Assembly: GCA_021156105.1 (NCBI GenBank)
Contig: JAJNBD010000001.1
Coordinates: 124,001-188,000 of the forward strand
Origin: Gammaproteobacteria bacterium
GTDB taxonomy: Bacteria; Pseudomonadota; Gammaproteobacteria; CAISUE01
Length of the DNA: 64,000 nucleotides
Direction: 5' to 3'
Part shown: positions 1 through 8,743 of the stretch, piece after piece
How the letters are laid out: each line of letters starts with the position of its first letter
How positions within the stretch are numbered: position 1 is the first letter of the stretch
The notes under the pieces: model-generated
What the model saw: the letters and a program-made list of their open reading frames with translations, nothing else
Told to the model about the DNA's origin: nothing
The model's database searches: none
Made by a program: the position numbers and the translations under genes

Positions 1-96
1 TCTGATCCAAATTCTGGTGGCCCACCAAACTTTAGTATGCCTGCTACGCTAACGCCAGAGTTATTTGACAAATTAAAAGAAAAGTTAAACGCTTAA
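1..96 (+). CDS. 3' end of an unidentified protein (partial)
   Basis: An open frame enters from the left edge in frame 1 and stops with TAA at 94-96. The 31 visible residues are Gly/Pro/Asn-rich and end in a charged helix-like tail (ELFDKLKEKLNA). This is too little to name a family. Its stop lies inside the 3' end of the convergent OTU-protease gene (12-base tail-to-tail overlap). That it is a real gene end is inferred from the clean frame and the sensible tail; the rest lies outside the window. Confidence 0.5.
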   Translation, partial: SDPNSGGPPNFSMPATLTPELFDKLKEKLNA

Positions 97-936
97 CGAA
101 TTAGTATTCTGCGGACACTCAGCTTGTAAAAGTTTTTGAATAGCATCTGGGATATTTCCTGCGAGCAAAGCGTAATGAAAATCTTCATAATAAGCCAGCA
201 CGACTGTTTCACTTTGGCTGTTTTGAGCAATAATGTGTGGTTGTTTAAAACTAGGTGATACGATTACTAAATTGATGTTGAGCGCATAGGCTGTCATCAT
301 AATTTCTGCTTGACTAGCCCATTGTCCTTCGGCGTTAATTGAGCTTAGCGTTTCTGTAAAGCTAATATGGTAAGTGTTTAAAAACTGCTCACGAGCTTCT
401 CGATTTTTAAGCATATCGTTGGCGGTGGCTTCTCGCACGGCATGCTGGCCGCCTGTAACATGAAGGCCTTTAGCAATGGCAGAATAAAAACAATTACCAT
501 CATGCTCTACATCCACCAATTGCATCTGATAGCTTTTTGCTAAGGCGTGTAGTGATCGCATTTTTAACCCTGGCTTCTCAGTTAACTGAACGGCGCGCTT
601 TTCAATACTTTCATAGAAATGCTTGATCCAAGCTTGAATTAATGTAAGTGAAGAGCGCGGGCGCCAAAAGCAACAGCAAGTTTTTTTTTGTTGTGAGCTT
701 TCAAGGCGGTTTAAGGCTTCAATAGCTGTGTTGATATGGATCATTCTTTTCGAAGGATCTAGGTAATAATTAATCAAAAGGTTTGCTTGAATATTCTCTT
801 CTTCATCAGAATAAGGAAAGTTGCTTATTATTTCTGTGATAAGATCTTCCCCCGCATGTTTGATATTTTCAGCAGACAATAGGATCGATTGTTTCTCTCT
901 CTGGGGTAAAAGGACAGCAAGTTCAGGATCAATCAT
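85..936 (-). CDS. OTU-family cysteine protease (putative deubiquitinase effector)
   Basis: A 283-residue protein whose C-terminal half (about 130-262) carries the OTU signature: Asp146-Gly-Asn-Cys149-Phe-Tyr, a Trp206 region (GQWASQAEI) followed by a beta-strand segment (INLVIVSP), and the catalytic His254 in DFHYALL. OTU proteases cleave ubiquitin chains in eukaryotes; bacteria that carry them are mostly intracellular and secrete them into the host. The N-terminal 130 residues are helical with a Cys cluster (CCCFW, 87-91) of unknown use. There is no signal peptide, which suits type IV (Dot/Icm-like) rather than Sec export. It follows the methyltransferase gene by 33 bases. The fold assignment is from motifs; ubiquitin cleavage and secretion are inference. 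Confidence 0.85.
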   Translation of the reverse strand: MIDPELAVLLPQREKQSILLSAENIKHAGEDLITEIISNFPYSDEEENIQANLLINYYLDPSKRMIHINTAIEALNRLESSQQKKTCCCFWRPRSSLTLIQAWIKHFYESIEKRAVQLTEKPGLKMRSLHALAKSYQMQLVDVEHDGNCFYSAIAKGLHVTGGQHAVREATANDMLKNREAREQFLNTYHISFTETLSSINAEGQWASQAEIMMTAYALNINLVIVSPSFKQPHIIAQNSQSETVVLAYYEDFHYALLAGNIPDAIQKLLQAECPQNTNSLSV

Positions 937-969
937 AAGATATTTATTTAAAAGATTTTAAAATACAGT

Positions 970-1812
970 TTAGCGACGCTTAATACTTGCGATAGGAATA
1001 CTAATGTTTTTCATCGCATCCTCTGTTTGATTAGGTGCAAAAGCAATGCCAAAATATATTTCGAGAGTTGCAATGAGTTTTTGCTTTTCGGAAGTAAACT
1101 GGTGACGGTAAAAATTTTCGACTTGCTGCCAAAAGGTTTTTCCAGAATAAAGATGGGGATAATCTTGCCAAATTTTAATCGAGCCCAAGCTTTTTAATTC
1201 AGCTAGCAAAGTTTTTAAGCTTGAATAATGCAGTTCTAGGATGTCAGCATCAATAGCGGGATCTTTGAAGCCGGCTTTTACTAAGCCATCGCCAATATCG
1301 TGCATATCGATAAAAGTATTAAGGCTATCTGGAGCCTTTGCTTGTTCAAGGCTGCTGCGTAATTCATGTAAGCTGCTTGGTCCAAGGCTGCTAAAGAGAA
1401 AAATGCCGCCGGGTTTTAAAATGCGAATAACCTCTTGCCAAAAGCTTGGATAATCCATAATGGCAGGCATTAAAAGGTTAGCAAAGACGAGGTCAAATTT
1501 TGCCGCAGGGAAAGGTAGCTGAGTAGCTTCTGCTACGTAGCATTGATGGTTTTTAGGGATTTGTTTAAGCTGATCTAAAGAAAAATCAACAGCAGCAACT
1601 TCAGCGCTCGGATAAACATGGTTTAATAGTTTGGTGTCGATACCTTGGCCTGCCCCTAAATCACAAATCGTTTGGGGAGGGTACCGAAAATAAGCAAGCC
1701 GTGAGACCAAGCGCTCCCCAATTTCTTGAATAATGGGGGCGGCATTTTGGTACTGCTTTAGGTGGCGTACTTGCGCTTTAAGAAGCTGGTGTTGGTAAGC
1801 GTGCAAAGGCAT
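970..1812 (-). CDS. bioC: SAM-dependent methyltransferase, BioC-like (malonyl-ACP O-methyltransferase)
   Basis: A 280-residue class I methyltransferase: motif I CDLGAGQGIDT (50-60), an acidic strand end at VAAVDFS, then FDLVFANLLMPAI and ILKPGGIFLFSSLG as motifs IV and VI. The N-terminal AYQHQLLKAQ segment and the length suit BioC, which methylates malonyl-ACP to start pimeloyl synthesis for biotin. The rest of the biotin genes are not in this window, so the substrate is inferred from overall similarity, and another small-molecule methyltransferase is possible. It lies 53 bases downstream of hslU on the same strand, separated by a small hairpin, and may be cotranscribed with hslVU. Confidence 0.65.
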   Translation of the reverse strand: MPLHAYQHQLLKAQVRHLKQYQNAAPIIQEIGERLVSRLAYFRYPPQTICDLGAGQGIDTKLLNHVYPSAEVAAVDFSLDQLKQIPKNHQCYVAEATQLPFPAAKFDLVFANLLMPAIMDYPSFWQEVIRILKPGGIFLFSSLGPSSLHELRSSLEQAKAPDSLNTFIDMHDIGDGLVKAGFKDPAIDADILELHYSSLKTLLAELKSLGSIKIWQDYPHLYSGKTFWQQVENFYRHQFTSEKQKLIATLEIYFGIAFAPNQTEDAMKNISIPIASIKRR

Positions 1813-1826
1813 AAATAGCTTCTTAT

Positions 1827-1851
1827 GGCTCGCGTAGAAAGCTCACGAGCC
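1827..1851. other. Small inverted repeat between hslU and the methyltransferase gene
   Basis: GGCTCGCG (1827-1834) pairs with CACGAGCC (1844-1851) with one mismatch around a 9-base loop. There is no U-run after it on the minus strand, so it is not a classical terminator. It could attenuate or protect the hslVU message. Confidence 0.35.
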
Positions 1852-1865
1852 CTATTAATAATGGC

Positions 1866-3266
1866 TTATAAAATATATTTACTTAAATCTTCATCTTTGG
1901 CAAGTTTATCAAGCTGCTCATCCACGTACTTCGCGTCAATTTTTATGTGTTGATCAGCTAATAAGCTTGCATCAAATGAGATTTTCTCTAGTAAACGTTC
2001 TAACACAGTGTGTAACCGTCGTGCACCGATGTTTTCTATGTGCTCGTTAATATTAAAGGCAATTTCTGCTAGGCGTCTAATGGCAGAATCTTCAAAGGCT
2101 AAATGTACTTTTTCTGTCGCGAGTAATGCAACATACTGCTCAGTTAAAGAAGCTTCAGGCTCTTTCAAAATACGCATGAAATCATCTGCTGATAAAGCTG
2201 ATAGTTCAACACGAATTGGTAAGCGGCCTTGAAGCTCCGGAATTAGATCAGAAGGTTTGCTGATATGAAAAGCACCAGAAGCAATGAACAAGATATGATC
2301 TGTTTTGATCATGCCATATTTTGTGGTGATCGTTGAACCTTCAATAAGTGGTAGTAGGTCACGCTGTACGCCTTCACGCGAAACATCAGCGCCATGGCTG
2401 CCTTCGCGGTGTGCAACTTTATCGATTTCATCAATGAAAACGATGCCATTTTGTTCAACAGCATTCACAGTTAACGTTTTGATTTCTTCATCGTTAACTA
2501 ATTTTGCTGCTTCATCATCCACTAATTGTTTTAAAGCGTCTTTAACCTTCATGCGACGTTTACGGCGTCTATCCCCACCTAACTGCTGGAACATATTTTG
2601 TAATTGAGAGGTCATGTCTTCCATGCCTGGAGGTGCCATAATTTCTACACCAACAGGTGCTAGATTGACTTCAATTTCAATTTCCTTCTCATCCAGCTCT
2701 CCTTTTAAGAGTTTTTTCCGAAATAAATCGCGCGCGGCAGAATGCTCTTTTTGGTCTAAAGAATCATTATCAAAGTCAACTTTAATCTCATGCTTTACGG
2801 GGGGAAGTAGGGCGTCTAAAATGCGCTCTTCTGCACTAGTTTTAGCCTTGTCGCGTACAATGTTAATTGCGTGCTCACGGATCTGTTTAAATGCCGTATC
2901 AACTAAATCACGAATGATAGAATCAACATCACGCCCAACATAACCTACTTCGGTAAATTTTGTAGCCTCAACTTTAATGAAAGGTGCGCTAACTAATTTT
3001 GCTATGCGGCGCGCTAATTCTGTTTTACCGACGCCAGTCGGTCCGATCATTAAGATATTTTTAGGTTTAACTTCTTGGCATAAATTAGTTGGTAGTTGCT
3101 GGCGGCGCCAACGGTTGCGTAATGCAATAGCGAGTGCACGCTTAGCTTCTGCTTGGCCAACAATATGTTTATCTAATTCCTGAACAATTTCTTGTGGGGT
3201 GAGCACTTTTTCGTTGCTAGGCAAAAATTTTTGTGACAATAAGTCGTAAGTTGTTGTTTGAGGCAT
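1866..3266 (-). CDS. hslU: HslU, ATPase subunit of the HslUV protease
   Basis: AAA+ unfoldase that feeds proteins to the HslV peptidase in the cytoplasm. The 466 residues include Walker A GPTGVGKT (75-82), Walker B VFIDEIDK, the I-domain with its acidic and RRKRR segments in the middle, and the family's C-terminal end LSKYIL, which in HslU docks into HslV. It is about 20 residues longer than E. coli HslU at the N-terminus (before [16 protein letters not shown]). It starts 5 bases after hslV, so the two form an operon. The start ATG lacks a strong ribosome site, consistent with coupling to hslV. Confidence 0.97.
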   Translation of the reverse strand: MPQTTTYDLLSQKFLPSNEKVLTPQEIVQELDKHIVGQAEAKRALAIALRNRWRRQQLPTNLCQEVKPKNILMIGPTGVGKTELARRIAKLVSAPFIKVEATKFTEVGYVGRDVDSIIRDLVDTAFKQIREHAINIVRDKAKTSAEERILDALLPPVKHEIKVDFDNDSLDQKEHSAARDLFRKKLLKGELDEKEIEIEVNLAPVGVEIMAPPGMEDMTSQLQNMFQQLGGDRRRKRRMKVKDALKQLVDDEAAKLVNDEEIKTLTVNAVEQNGIVFIDEIDKVAHREGSHGADVSREGVQRDLLPLIEGSTITTKYGMIKTDHILFIASGAFHISKPSDLIPELQGRLPIRVELSALSADDFMRILKEPEASLTEQYVALLATEKVHLAFEDSAIRRLAEIAFNINEHIENIGARRLHTVLERLLEKISFDASLLADQHIKIDAKYVDEQLDKLAKDEDLSKYIL

Positions 3267-3271
3267 AAGGA

Positions 3272-3817
3272 TTAGGTATTTGAATCGATTTCTTCGATAG
3301 TTAAATGACGGTTAGTGTAGACGCAAATATCTGCTGCAATATTGAGAGATTTTTCAACAATTTCTCTAGCAGAAAGCTCTGTGTTTTCCATTAAGGCGCG
3401 AGCTGCGGATTGAGCATAAAAACCACCTGAGCCAATAGCAATCAAATTATATTCAGGTTCGATGACATCGCCATTACCTGTAATAATTAAAGAGGCTTCA
3501 GCATCTGCGACAGAAAGTATGGCTTCTAAACGGCGCAAAATTTTATCTGTACGCCAATCCTTTGCAAGCTCAACGGCTGCGCGCATTAAGCGTCCCTGAT
3601 GTTGCTCAAGTTTTTTTTCAAAACGTTCAAAAAGCGTAAAGGCGTCAGCTGTGCCGCCGGCAAAACCTGCAATCACTTTATTTTGATAAAGGCGTCGAAC
3701 TTTTCGTGCATTACCTTTCATGATGGTTTGGCCAAGGGAAACCTGCCCATCACCGCCAATGACAACTTTGCCATTTCGGCGAACAGAAAGAATTGTAGTG
3801 CCGTGGTATTGTTCCAT
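3272..3817 (-). CDS. hslV: HslV, peptidase subunit of the HslUV protease
   Basis: A 181-residue proteasome-like threonine peptidase. The sequence begins [14 protein letters not shown]; by analogy with the family the short leader is removed to expose the first Thr (residue 7) as the nucleophile. [11 protein letters not shown] and the [16 protein letters not shown] segment are HslV signatures. It degrades misfolded proteins together with HslU, its immediate downstream partner. HslVU is usually heat-shock regulated; I looked for a sigma-32 promoter upstream and found no convincing one. Confidence 0.97.
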   Translation of the reverse strand: MEQYHGTTILSVRRNGKVVIGGDGQVSLGQTIMKGNARKVRRLYQNKVIAGFAGGTADAFTLFERFEKKLEQHQGRLMRAAVELAKDWRTDKILRRLEAILSVADAEASLIITGNGDVIEPEYNLIAIGSGGFYAQSAARALMENTELSAREIVEKSLNIAADICVYTNRHLTIEEIDSNT

Positions 3818-4035
3818 GGGAATTCTCGTTATAAATAATTATTAGACCGCTCTTGAAGCTCTGTTTCTTGCTTGACCGCTATATGGTGTTTGGACTAGGT
3901 TTTCGTCCTTGCGTTCAAGGTAAAATACTATGCTTCAAAAGGACCTGTTTTAGGAGCGCAAATAATAAGTAAAGCCTAGATGTGTCACAGGTTAGGCGCT
4001 CTGTTAAAAATAAAATGGGGATGAATTTATCAGAT

Positions 4036-4845
4036 TCAAGAGAGGGTAATAACTTTTGTTTGGATAGAATCATTGGCAAGCTGCTTTGAGGCTGCAGTAG
4101 CTTCAGCTTGACTGGTATAAAAGCGGCCAATAATGACGCGGTATTTAGCTGTGCCATTAGCCATATATTTTTGTATCTTAATATTTTTAGCGCCAGTTAA
4201 AATCAGCTGGGCGCGCAAAGAATCAGCATCGGTTGGATTGTCAGTTTCACCTGCGACTACTGCATATTTGGGGGCTGCTGCTGGAGGTGTTGCCGCAGGA
4301 GCGGGAGAAGGTGCTTCTGCTGGCTGAGCTGTAGTTTGTGCTGGGCTAGCAGGCGTTGTTTGAGCTTGCAGAGCTGCATTAGAAGAAAGTGTTGAAGTTG
4401 CTGGTGCTGCTGCTGTTTGGTTTGATGCTGCTTGAGTCGTGGCCGCTGGTGCTTGCTGTTGGGGGGCTAGCATGGCTTGTTCAGCATTTGCTAAAGGTTT
4501 AGTAGGCTTGGGGGCTGGCGCTGGCGCTTGAGGTGCTGGTGGTGGAGCAGGCTGCTTTACCTGCATCTTTGGCAGCATCGTGTAAAAATCATATTGATCA
4601 TTTGTCGTGGAATCTGTGTTATGAGTTTTATTATGAGCAGGGTCCGCATGATGAGGTTTACTAGGCTTTTTATTATCATTTTTACTATCGTTAGTGACGA
4701 CAATGGATTCTGATTGTGAGCCGTTTGTGACGATGGTTACACGCTTTTTCAAAAAGAGTAAACCACAAATAAATAACATGACTAACATTCCTGTGAAAAA
4801 CCACAAGAAGCGATAACCATTGGATTTTTGTTTTCGATTTTTCAT
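4036..4845 (-). CDS. SPOR-domain membrane protein (FtsN-like)
   Basis: A 269-residue bitopic inner-membrane protein: short basic N-terminus, one membrane helix (about 12-33), a long Pro/Ala/Gln linker (about 95-190), then a C-terminal SPOR domain (about 192-269; KYAVVAGETD..., YRVIIGRFYTSQAEA). SPOR domains bind denuded peptidoglycan at the division septum. Position just upstream of hslVU is common for this protein in gammaproteobacteria, where it is annotated FtsN-like or simply SPOR protein. Whether it is the true FtsN cannot be decided here. It lies between surA and hslV on the same strand. Confidence 0.85.
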   Translation of the reverse strand: MKNRKQKSNGYRFLWFFTGMLVMLFICGLLFLKKRVTIVTNGSQSESIVVTNDSKNDNKKPSKPHHADPAHNKTHNTDSTTNDQYDFYTMLPKMQVKQPAPPPAPQAPAPAPKPTKPLANAEQAMLAPQQQAPAATTQAASNQTAAAPATSTLSSNAALQAQTTPASPAQTTAQPAEAPSPAPAATPPAAAPKYAVVAGETDNPTDADSLRAQLILTGAKNIKIQKYMANGTAKYRVIIGRFYTSQAEATAASKQLANDSIQTKVITLS

Positions 4846-4919
4846 AAAGAGATCTTATCACAATGTAATCGGTTTAATCAGTAGCGTGAGCAATAAGCTT
4901 AACATATTTATTGCAAATG

Positions 4920-6236
4920 TTAATGGCAAGCTTGGTCAAAAATCTTGATATAAGCTTGAGCGCGTAGCTGGCTAATCATTTGTTTGACAGCGCTATCCAT
5001 CTTTTGCTGAAATAAAATCTGTTGTGCTTTGAGTTTCCACGCAGTATCTGCATCATTTGCTTGACGACGGCCTAATACTTTAATTAAGTGCCAGCCATAC
5101 TGCGATTTAACAGGTTCGCTAATTTCGCCAATTTTGAGCTTATTCATGGCGCCCTCAAAGCTTGAATCTAACGTTTCGGGTTTTGCCCAACCTAAATCAC
5201 CACCTTTAGGTGCTGAGCCAGGATCTTGAGAGTTTTCTTCGGCTGCTTTGGCAAAATCTTCGCCTCCCTTCACAATTGCGTCACGGATAGAGAGTATGCG
5301 CCTTTTTAAAGTGGCTTCAGGTGCTAGAGGGTCATTTTTAATTAAGATATGTTCCACATGGGTTTCAGTAATTGCCGTATTAATACTGCTTGGTGCAGGC
5401 GCGGTTTTTTTATCGATTAGTTTAAGGATAAAAATGCCATTAGCTGTACGAACTGGTTGAGCAACTTGGCCTACAGTTAATTTGCTAGCAATAGGTAAAA
5501 AGCCCGGGGGTAGTTGATCAGCGCTGCGCCAGCCTAGATCTTGTGGTGCTGTGTCAACCGCTTCTTGCGAGATGCTTGAGAAATCTTGGTTTTTGTTTAG
5601 GTCGGCAGCAATAGTGTCAAAAGTTTGTTTTGCTTTTGTTAAATCAGCAGGCGTAGGAGCTGCTGGTAAAGGGATTAAAATACCCATGAAATGATAAAAC
5701 ACTTGAGTGGTATCTTTTTTCTCAGCTTTAAGTTTCTTAGCGAGTTTATCGATTTCTTGAGGGGTAATAACAATAGTAGAAGCAAGCTGCCTTTGCTGAA
5801 GTTTTTGAATAGTCAGCTGATCAGTGATTTGTTTGAGGTATTGTTTATAGTTAATTCCTTGCTGAGTTAACGTGCTTTCCAGTTGATTAGGGGCAAGCTG
5901 ATGCTCTGAAGCAATTTGTGCCAATGCTGCTTTTAATTCTTCATCGCTAACAGTAATATTGGCATTCTTAGCAAGTTGCAGTTGGATGTCGCGGGCAATG
6001 AGTTGATCCATGGCGTCTTTGCAAACATTGCTGGCGCTTGATGGCTTAGTATTGCTTGCTTTTTGCTGATCATTAATAGCGTTGATCATTTGATTAAGTT
6101 CTGATTGGGTGATCACTTGATCATTAACAACGGCAGCAATTTTATTGGAATCAGTTGGTGTGTTTGTAGCAAAGCTTACAGTGCTAAAAGTTAAAATAGC
6201 ACAAGCAATCAAGTATTTGGGTAATTTATTAGCCAT
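4920..6236 (-). CDS. surA: SurA, periplasmic chaperone / peptidyl-prolyl isomerase
   Basis: A 438-residue protein with a Sec signal peptide (cleavage near SFA-TN, residue 23), a SurA N-terminal chaperone domain (KIAAVVNDQVITQSEL...), and two parvulin domains (about 175-275 and 288-390; the second has EHILIKND and GGDLGWAKPE with GWHLIKV). SurA escorts outer-membrane proteins, including LptD, through the periplasm. It is normally next to lptD; here two secreted-protein genes on the other strand and an Lnt-like gene lie between them. Confidence 0.95.
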   Translation of the reverse strand: MANKLPKYLIACAILTFSTVSFATNTPTDSNKIAAVVNDQVITQSELNQMINAINDQQKASNTKPSSASNVCKDAMDQLIARDIQLQLAKNANITVSDEELKAALAQIASEHQLAPNQLESTLTQQGINYKQYLKQITDQLTIQKLQQRQLASTIVITPQEIDKLAKKLKAEKKDTTQVFYHFMGILIPLPAAPTPADLTKAKQTFDTIAADLNKNQDFSSISQEAVDTAPQDLGWRSADQLPPGFLPIASKLTVGQVAQPVRTANGIFILKLIDKKTAPAPSSINTAITETHVEHILIKNDPLAPEATLKRRILSIRDAIVKGGEDFAKAAEENSQDPGSAPKGGDLGWAKPETLDSSFEGAMNKLKIGEISEPVKSQYGWHLIKVLGRRQANDADTAWKLKAQQILFQQKMDSAVKQMISQLRAQAYIKIFDQACH

Positions 6237-6604
6237 AAAAGTTAGTTATAAAAGCGCATTAAAAATATGTATTTTACCTGAGTATCAGCATTATCACCAT
6301 CCCTTTAACGCTAACCTAACCACTAAATTTCTCTACGACTTGCATAATTTGCATAATTAGGTTGTTTTCACTTTAGAGTTGCTGGAAATTTTTTGTCGAA
6401 TAAAAGGTTTATTAGCCAAGTCTCAACAGTTATTTAAGATCTTTATTTTTTATTTTTCTAAAAGGATTGGAGAGTAAACAAACCCTTTCCTTTAAGCGCA
6501 TAGTATACGACAATACACAATGTTTCTTGCCAAGAAAGTATAGTTTGTAATATATTCTGTTAAGAGCTGTAGAGTCTGAAAACTGTCTTTGACAAGGAAA
6601 AAAT
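6237..6604. other. Intergenic region between divergent surA and secreted-protein gene
   Basis: 368 bases without a credible gene, separating two divergent genes. It is AT-rich, holds the plus-strand promoter candidate described separately, and presumably the surA promoter on the other strand. I see no RNA gene, riboswitch or repeat element in it. The short open frame that runs from inside surA to 6360 looks like chance. Confidence 0.6.
6527..6556 (+). promoter_or_regulatory. Candidate sigma-70 promoter for the Cys-rich secreted protein gene
   Basis: TTGCCA (6527-6532), an 18-base spacer, then TATATT (6551-6556). Transcription would begin near 6563, about 40 bases before the ATG at 6605, which is preceded by an AAGGA ribosome site. 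Confidence 0.5.
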
Positions 6605-6940
6605 ATGAAGTTATTTTTATCTCGATATTTGATACTTACTTTAGCGTTATTAATTCAATGTACATATGCTGGTGGTGGGCATTACTGTTGTACAGGTATA
6701 TGGCTTGACCAATCTATGCCAAATAGTGATCCGGACCAAACCCAAGACGTTTGTTATTATGTTCCATCTTGTCTTGCATATCCTGACCCTAACGATCCCG
6801 CCCTCCCTGAGCCTGCGCTTAATGATGTTGATGACCTTGGTTGTGGCGCGAATGTGCTGGACTCCGAGGGAATGACAAATCCAGCGCTATACTGCAGAGC
6901 GCAGCTTCCTTCAGGTGCAAGCTTAAGCAGTGTTGACTAA
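6605..6940 (+). CDS. Small secreted cysteine-rich protein, unknown
   Basis: A 111-residue protein with a clear Sec signal peptide (hydrophobic 5-18, cleavage probably after TYA, residue 22) and six Cys in the mature part (28, 29, 50, 56, 80, 97), consistent with disulfide bonding outside the cytoplasm. The mature part is acidic and Pro/Asp-rich, without a family I recognise. Cys19 is not in a valid lipobox (Q precedes it). AAGGA sits at a good distance from ATG. It is followed after 37 bases by another secreted-protein gene, probably one transcript. Function unknown. Confidence 0.75.
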   Translation: MKLFLSRYLILTLALLIQCTYAGGGHYCCTGIWLDQSMPNSDPDQTQDVCYYVPSCLAYPDPNDPALPEPALNDVDDLGCGANVLDSEGMTNPALYCRAQLPSGASLSSVD

Positions 6941-6977
6941 ATAAAATGTTTCTTTAATACTTTTTAGGGGTAACCAT

Positions 6978-7442
6978 ATGTTTAAAATCAATAAACAAAT
7001 GATGATCTTTTTTACTTTATTTATGTATGGGATTAATAATGCCCAGGCTGAAACAGAAACACCACCGCTGCAAAAGATTCATTTTTTGGCAGGGCAAAAG
7101 CTTAGATTTGCTCTTTTAGATGGTAAGGTTTGTATTGCTAAATATGGCTATCCTAAACTTGCTGCGGTAACCAATAAGAGAAACCCCAGTTATGAAGTTG
7201 TTCTGAATGGACGCTGCTCATATCCAAGTGACTCTCGTGTATTTAGTTTGCAGGGAATGGCAACTCTTGAGAATAAGAATTATCGTAATAGCGTGAAACA
7301 AAAGGCACCCTTGTCGGCTTCATATGATATTTTAATTAGAAACATAGCTACTAATAAGATAGCTGCTAGCACAGAGAGTGGAAGAGACCAACACTTAATA
7401 GGAAATGCATCTTTTTTATTTGACAGTGTTCCTCGTGATTAA
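6978..7442 (+). CDS. Small secreted protein, unknown
   Basis: A 154-residue protein with a Sec signal peptide (cleavage after AQA, residue 24) and two Cys (52 and 80) that could form one disulfide. The mature domain is beta-strand-like (KLRFALLDGKVCIAKYG, YEVVLNGRC, FSLQGMATLE, YDILIRNI). AGGGGT precedes the start. It ends 3 bases before the convergent Lnt-like gene. I do not recognise a family; the pairing with the Cys-rich gene upstream suggests a joint envelope or extracellular role, which is inference. Confidence 0.7.
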   Translation: MFKINKQMMIFFTLFMYGINNAQAETETPPLQKIHFLAGQKLRFALLDGKVCIAKYGYPKLAAVTNKRNPSYEVVLNGRCSYPSDSRVFSLQGMATLENKNYRNSVKQKAPLSASYDILIRNIATNKIAASTESGRDQHLIGNASFLFDSVPRD

Positions 7443-7445
7443 TTT

Positions 7446-8660
7446 TTAAACATTTGCATTTGGCTGGCTGTTATCTGAAATTAAAGTAGGAATGCCAGCT
7501 AGCCTTGCCCAAATCAAAAAAGAAAATGTTTGTTTATGTATGGCTATTGGTATATCCCACCAGTGATTTGCAATAGAAATCATTAAGCTAGGGTGGGCGG
7601 CCAGAGTGGTTAAATATAACCAAGGCAAAAAGTCCTCAAAACAAACAAAAACACCTAGTTGCTGATTATCAATTCTATAAACTCCCGATTTAGCCCAAAA
7701 AGCACTAACGTCATTGGCGACAAAAGGGCGCCAAGAAATAATTGGTAGCGGTTGGCGATCATCAAAAAACTGAACAGTATTATCTTTAAGTATTGCTATG
7801 CCTTCTTGATGTTTATCTTCAGGTGCTTGAACATTAAATTTTACCGCGCCCATTATAACGACTGCTTGATGTTGTGCAAGAATGATACGAGTATGCTGCC
7901 AGCGGGTGTTTTTTAGTATCGTCATTACATCCGTTATATTCTCGGGTAAAATTATAACGGATTTGCCTTGTTGCACATTCTCAAGGATTAACTTAGATAA
8001 ATCTCGTGGTCCTGTGTGCCAAGGGTTAGTATTTAATGCTATCCAATCGCGAGGAGGTATAATTTTATGGCGACATGTAAAAATTATATTATTAGCTATT
8101 GATAATAAAACAAGAATTAAAATCATCCAGGAGATTTTTTTTTGGTATATCGGAAACCTCGTCCATAATCCAAGAGCTAAAATTAAAATATAGCCTAGAA
8201 CTATGCCGGTATACTTTAAACCTGGAAAGAATAACCCACTGGCGCTAATAGGATCTCCCCAAATTAGTACCCCAAAAGGGGGAATGGATAAAATAATAAT
8301 AAGAATTGTGATGAGTATGGCAACTTTGAATACAGAGGCATTCCTTGTAGGATAGCAAAAGAGCCACGGAATACTTGGCAGTATTCCTGCAATAAACCAT
8401 GAAAAAAAGGCTAAGGGAACAAAACCCCATTCCCAACCATAATAATTTAAAATCGCAGGGATAATTGCCCAACTAAAGCCCAAATAAACAAAGAAAATAA
8501 AAAGCGATGCACTGATTCGATCTTGAAATGTTAGCCATAATGCAGGTAAGAAAAATAACAGCCCAAAGATAGCAATGTGATTAAGATTAAAAACTAAGCT
8601 AAAGCCTATTCCTAAAAGGATTGCTTTTAATCTGGGACAAAGGGGTGGTTCAGTATACAT
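7446..8660 (-). CDS. Lnt-like membrane protein with nitrilase-fold (CN hydrolase) domain
   Basis: A 404-residue protein with about six to seven membrane helices (residues 12-195) followed by a carbon-nitrogen hydrolase-like domain, the architecture of apolipoprotein N-acyltransferase Lnt and of TraB-type relatives. Glu240 (VIILPENI) and Cys340 (GVFVCFEDFLP) match two of the Glu-Lys-Cys catalytic residues. At the expected Lys position (the Y-K...LVPFGE region of Lnt) I read DDRQPLPI, which puts Arg302 there. It is shorter than Lnt (about 510). It lies 83 bases after lptD on the same strand. It may be a diverged or specialised acyltransferase, not the housekeeping Lnt; activity is uncertain. 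Confidence 0.65.
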   Translation of the reverse strand: MYTEPPLCPRLKAILLGIGFSLVFNLNHIAIFGLLFFLPALWLTFQDRISASLFIFFVYLGFSWAIIPAILNYYGWEWGFVPLAFFSWFIAGILPSIPWLFCYPTRNASVFKVAILITILIIILSIPPFGVLIWGDPISASGLFFPGLKYTGIVLGYILILALGLWTRFPIYQKKISWMILILVLLSIANNIIFTCRHKIIPPRDWIALNTNPWHTGPRDLSKLILENVQQGKSVIILPENITDVMTILKNTRWQHTRIILAQHQAVVIMGAVKFNVQAPEDKHQEGIAILKDNTVQFFDDRQPLPIISWRPFVANDVSAFWAKSGVYRIDNQQLGVFVCFEDFLPWLYLTTLAAHPSLMISIANHWWDIPIAIHKQTFSFLIWARLAGIPTLISDNSQPNANV

Positions 8661-8743
8661 AGCAATTAATTTTTTGTAGAAGGTTTTAAATCCATTAAAA
8701 AATAGTTTGTTACAGTAAGGGCTTAAAGGGATAGCTGTTTTTA

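Noticed and set aside
937..969. PmrA-like repeat before the OTU gene
   Set aside because: On the minus strand TTTTAAA repeats at 10-base spacing, but the region is AT-rich and the half-sites lack the TTAAT core.
3818..4035. Heat-shock (sigma-32) promoter for hslV
   Set aside because: A CTTGAAC is present upstream but no CCCCAT-type -10 at the right distance.
3915..4157. Minus-strand 80-codon frame near the SPOR gene
   Set aside because: It overlaps the SPOR domain in another frame and has no ribosome site or protein-like composition.
6666..6875. Plus-strand 69-codon frame inside the Cys-rich gene
   Set aside because: Shadow frame; the 6605 frame has the signal peptide and ribosome site.
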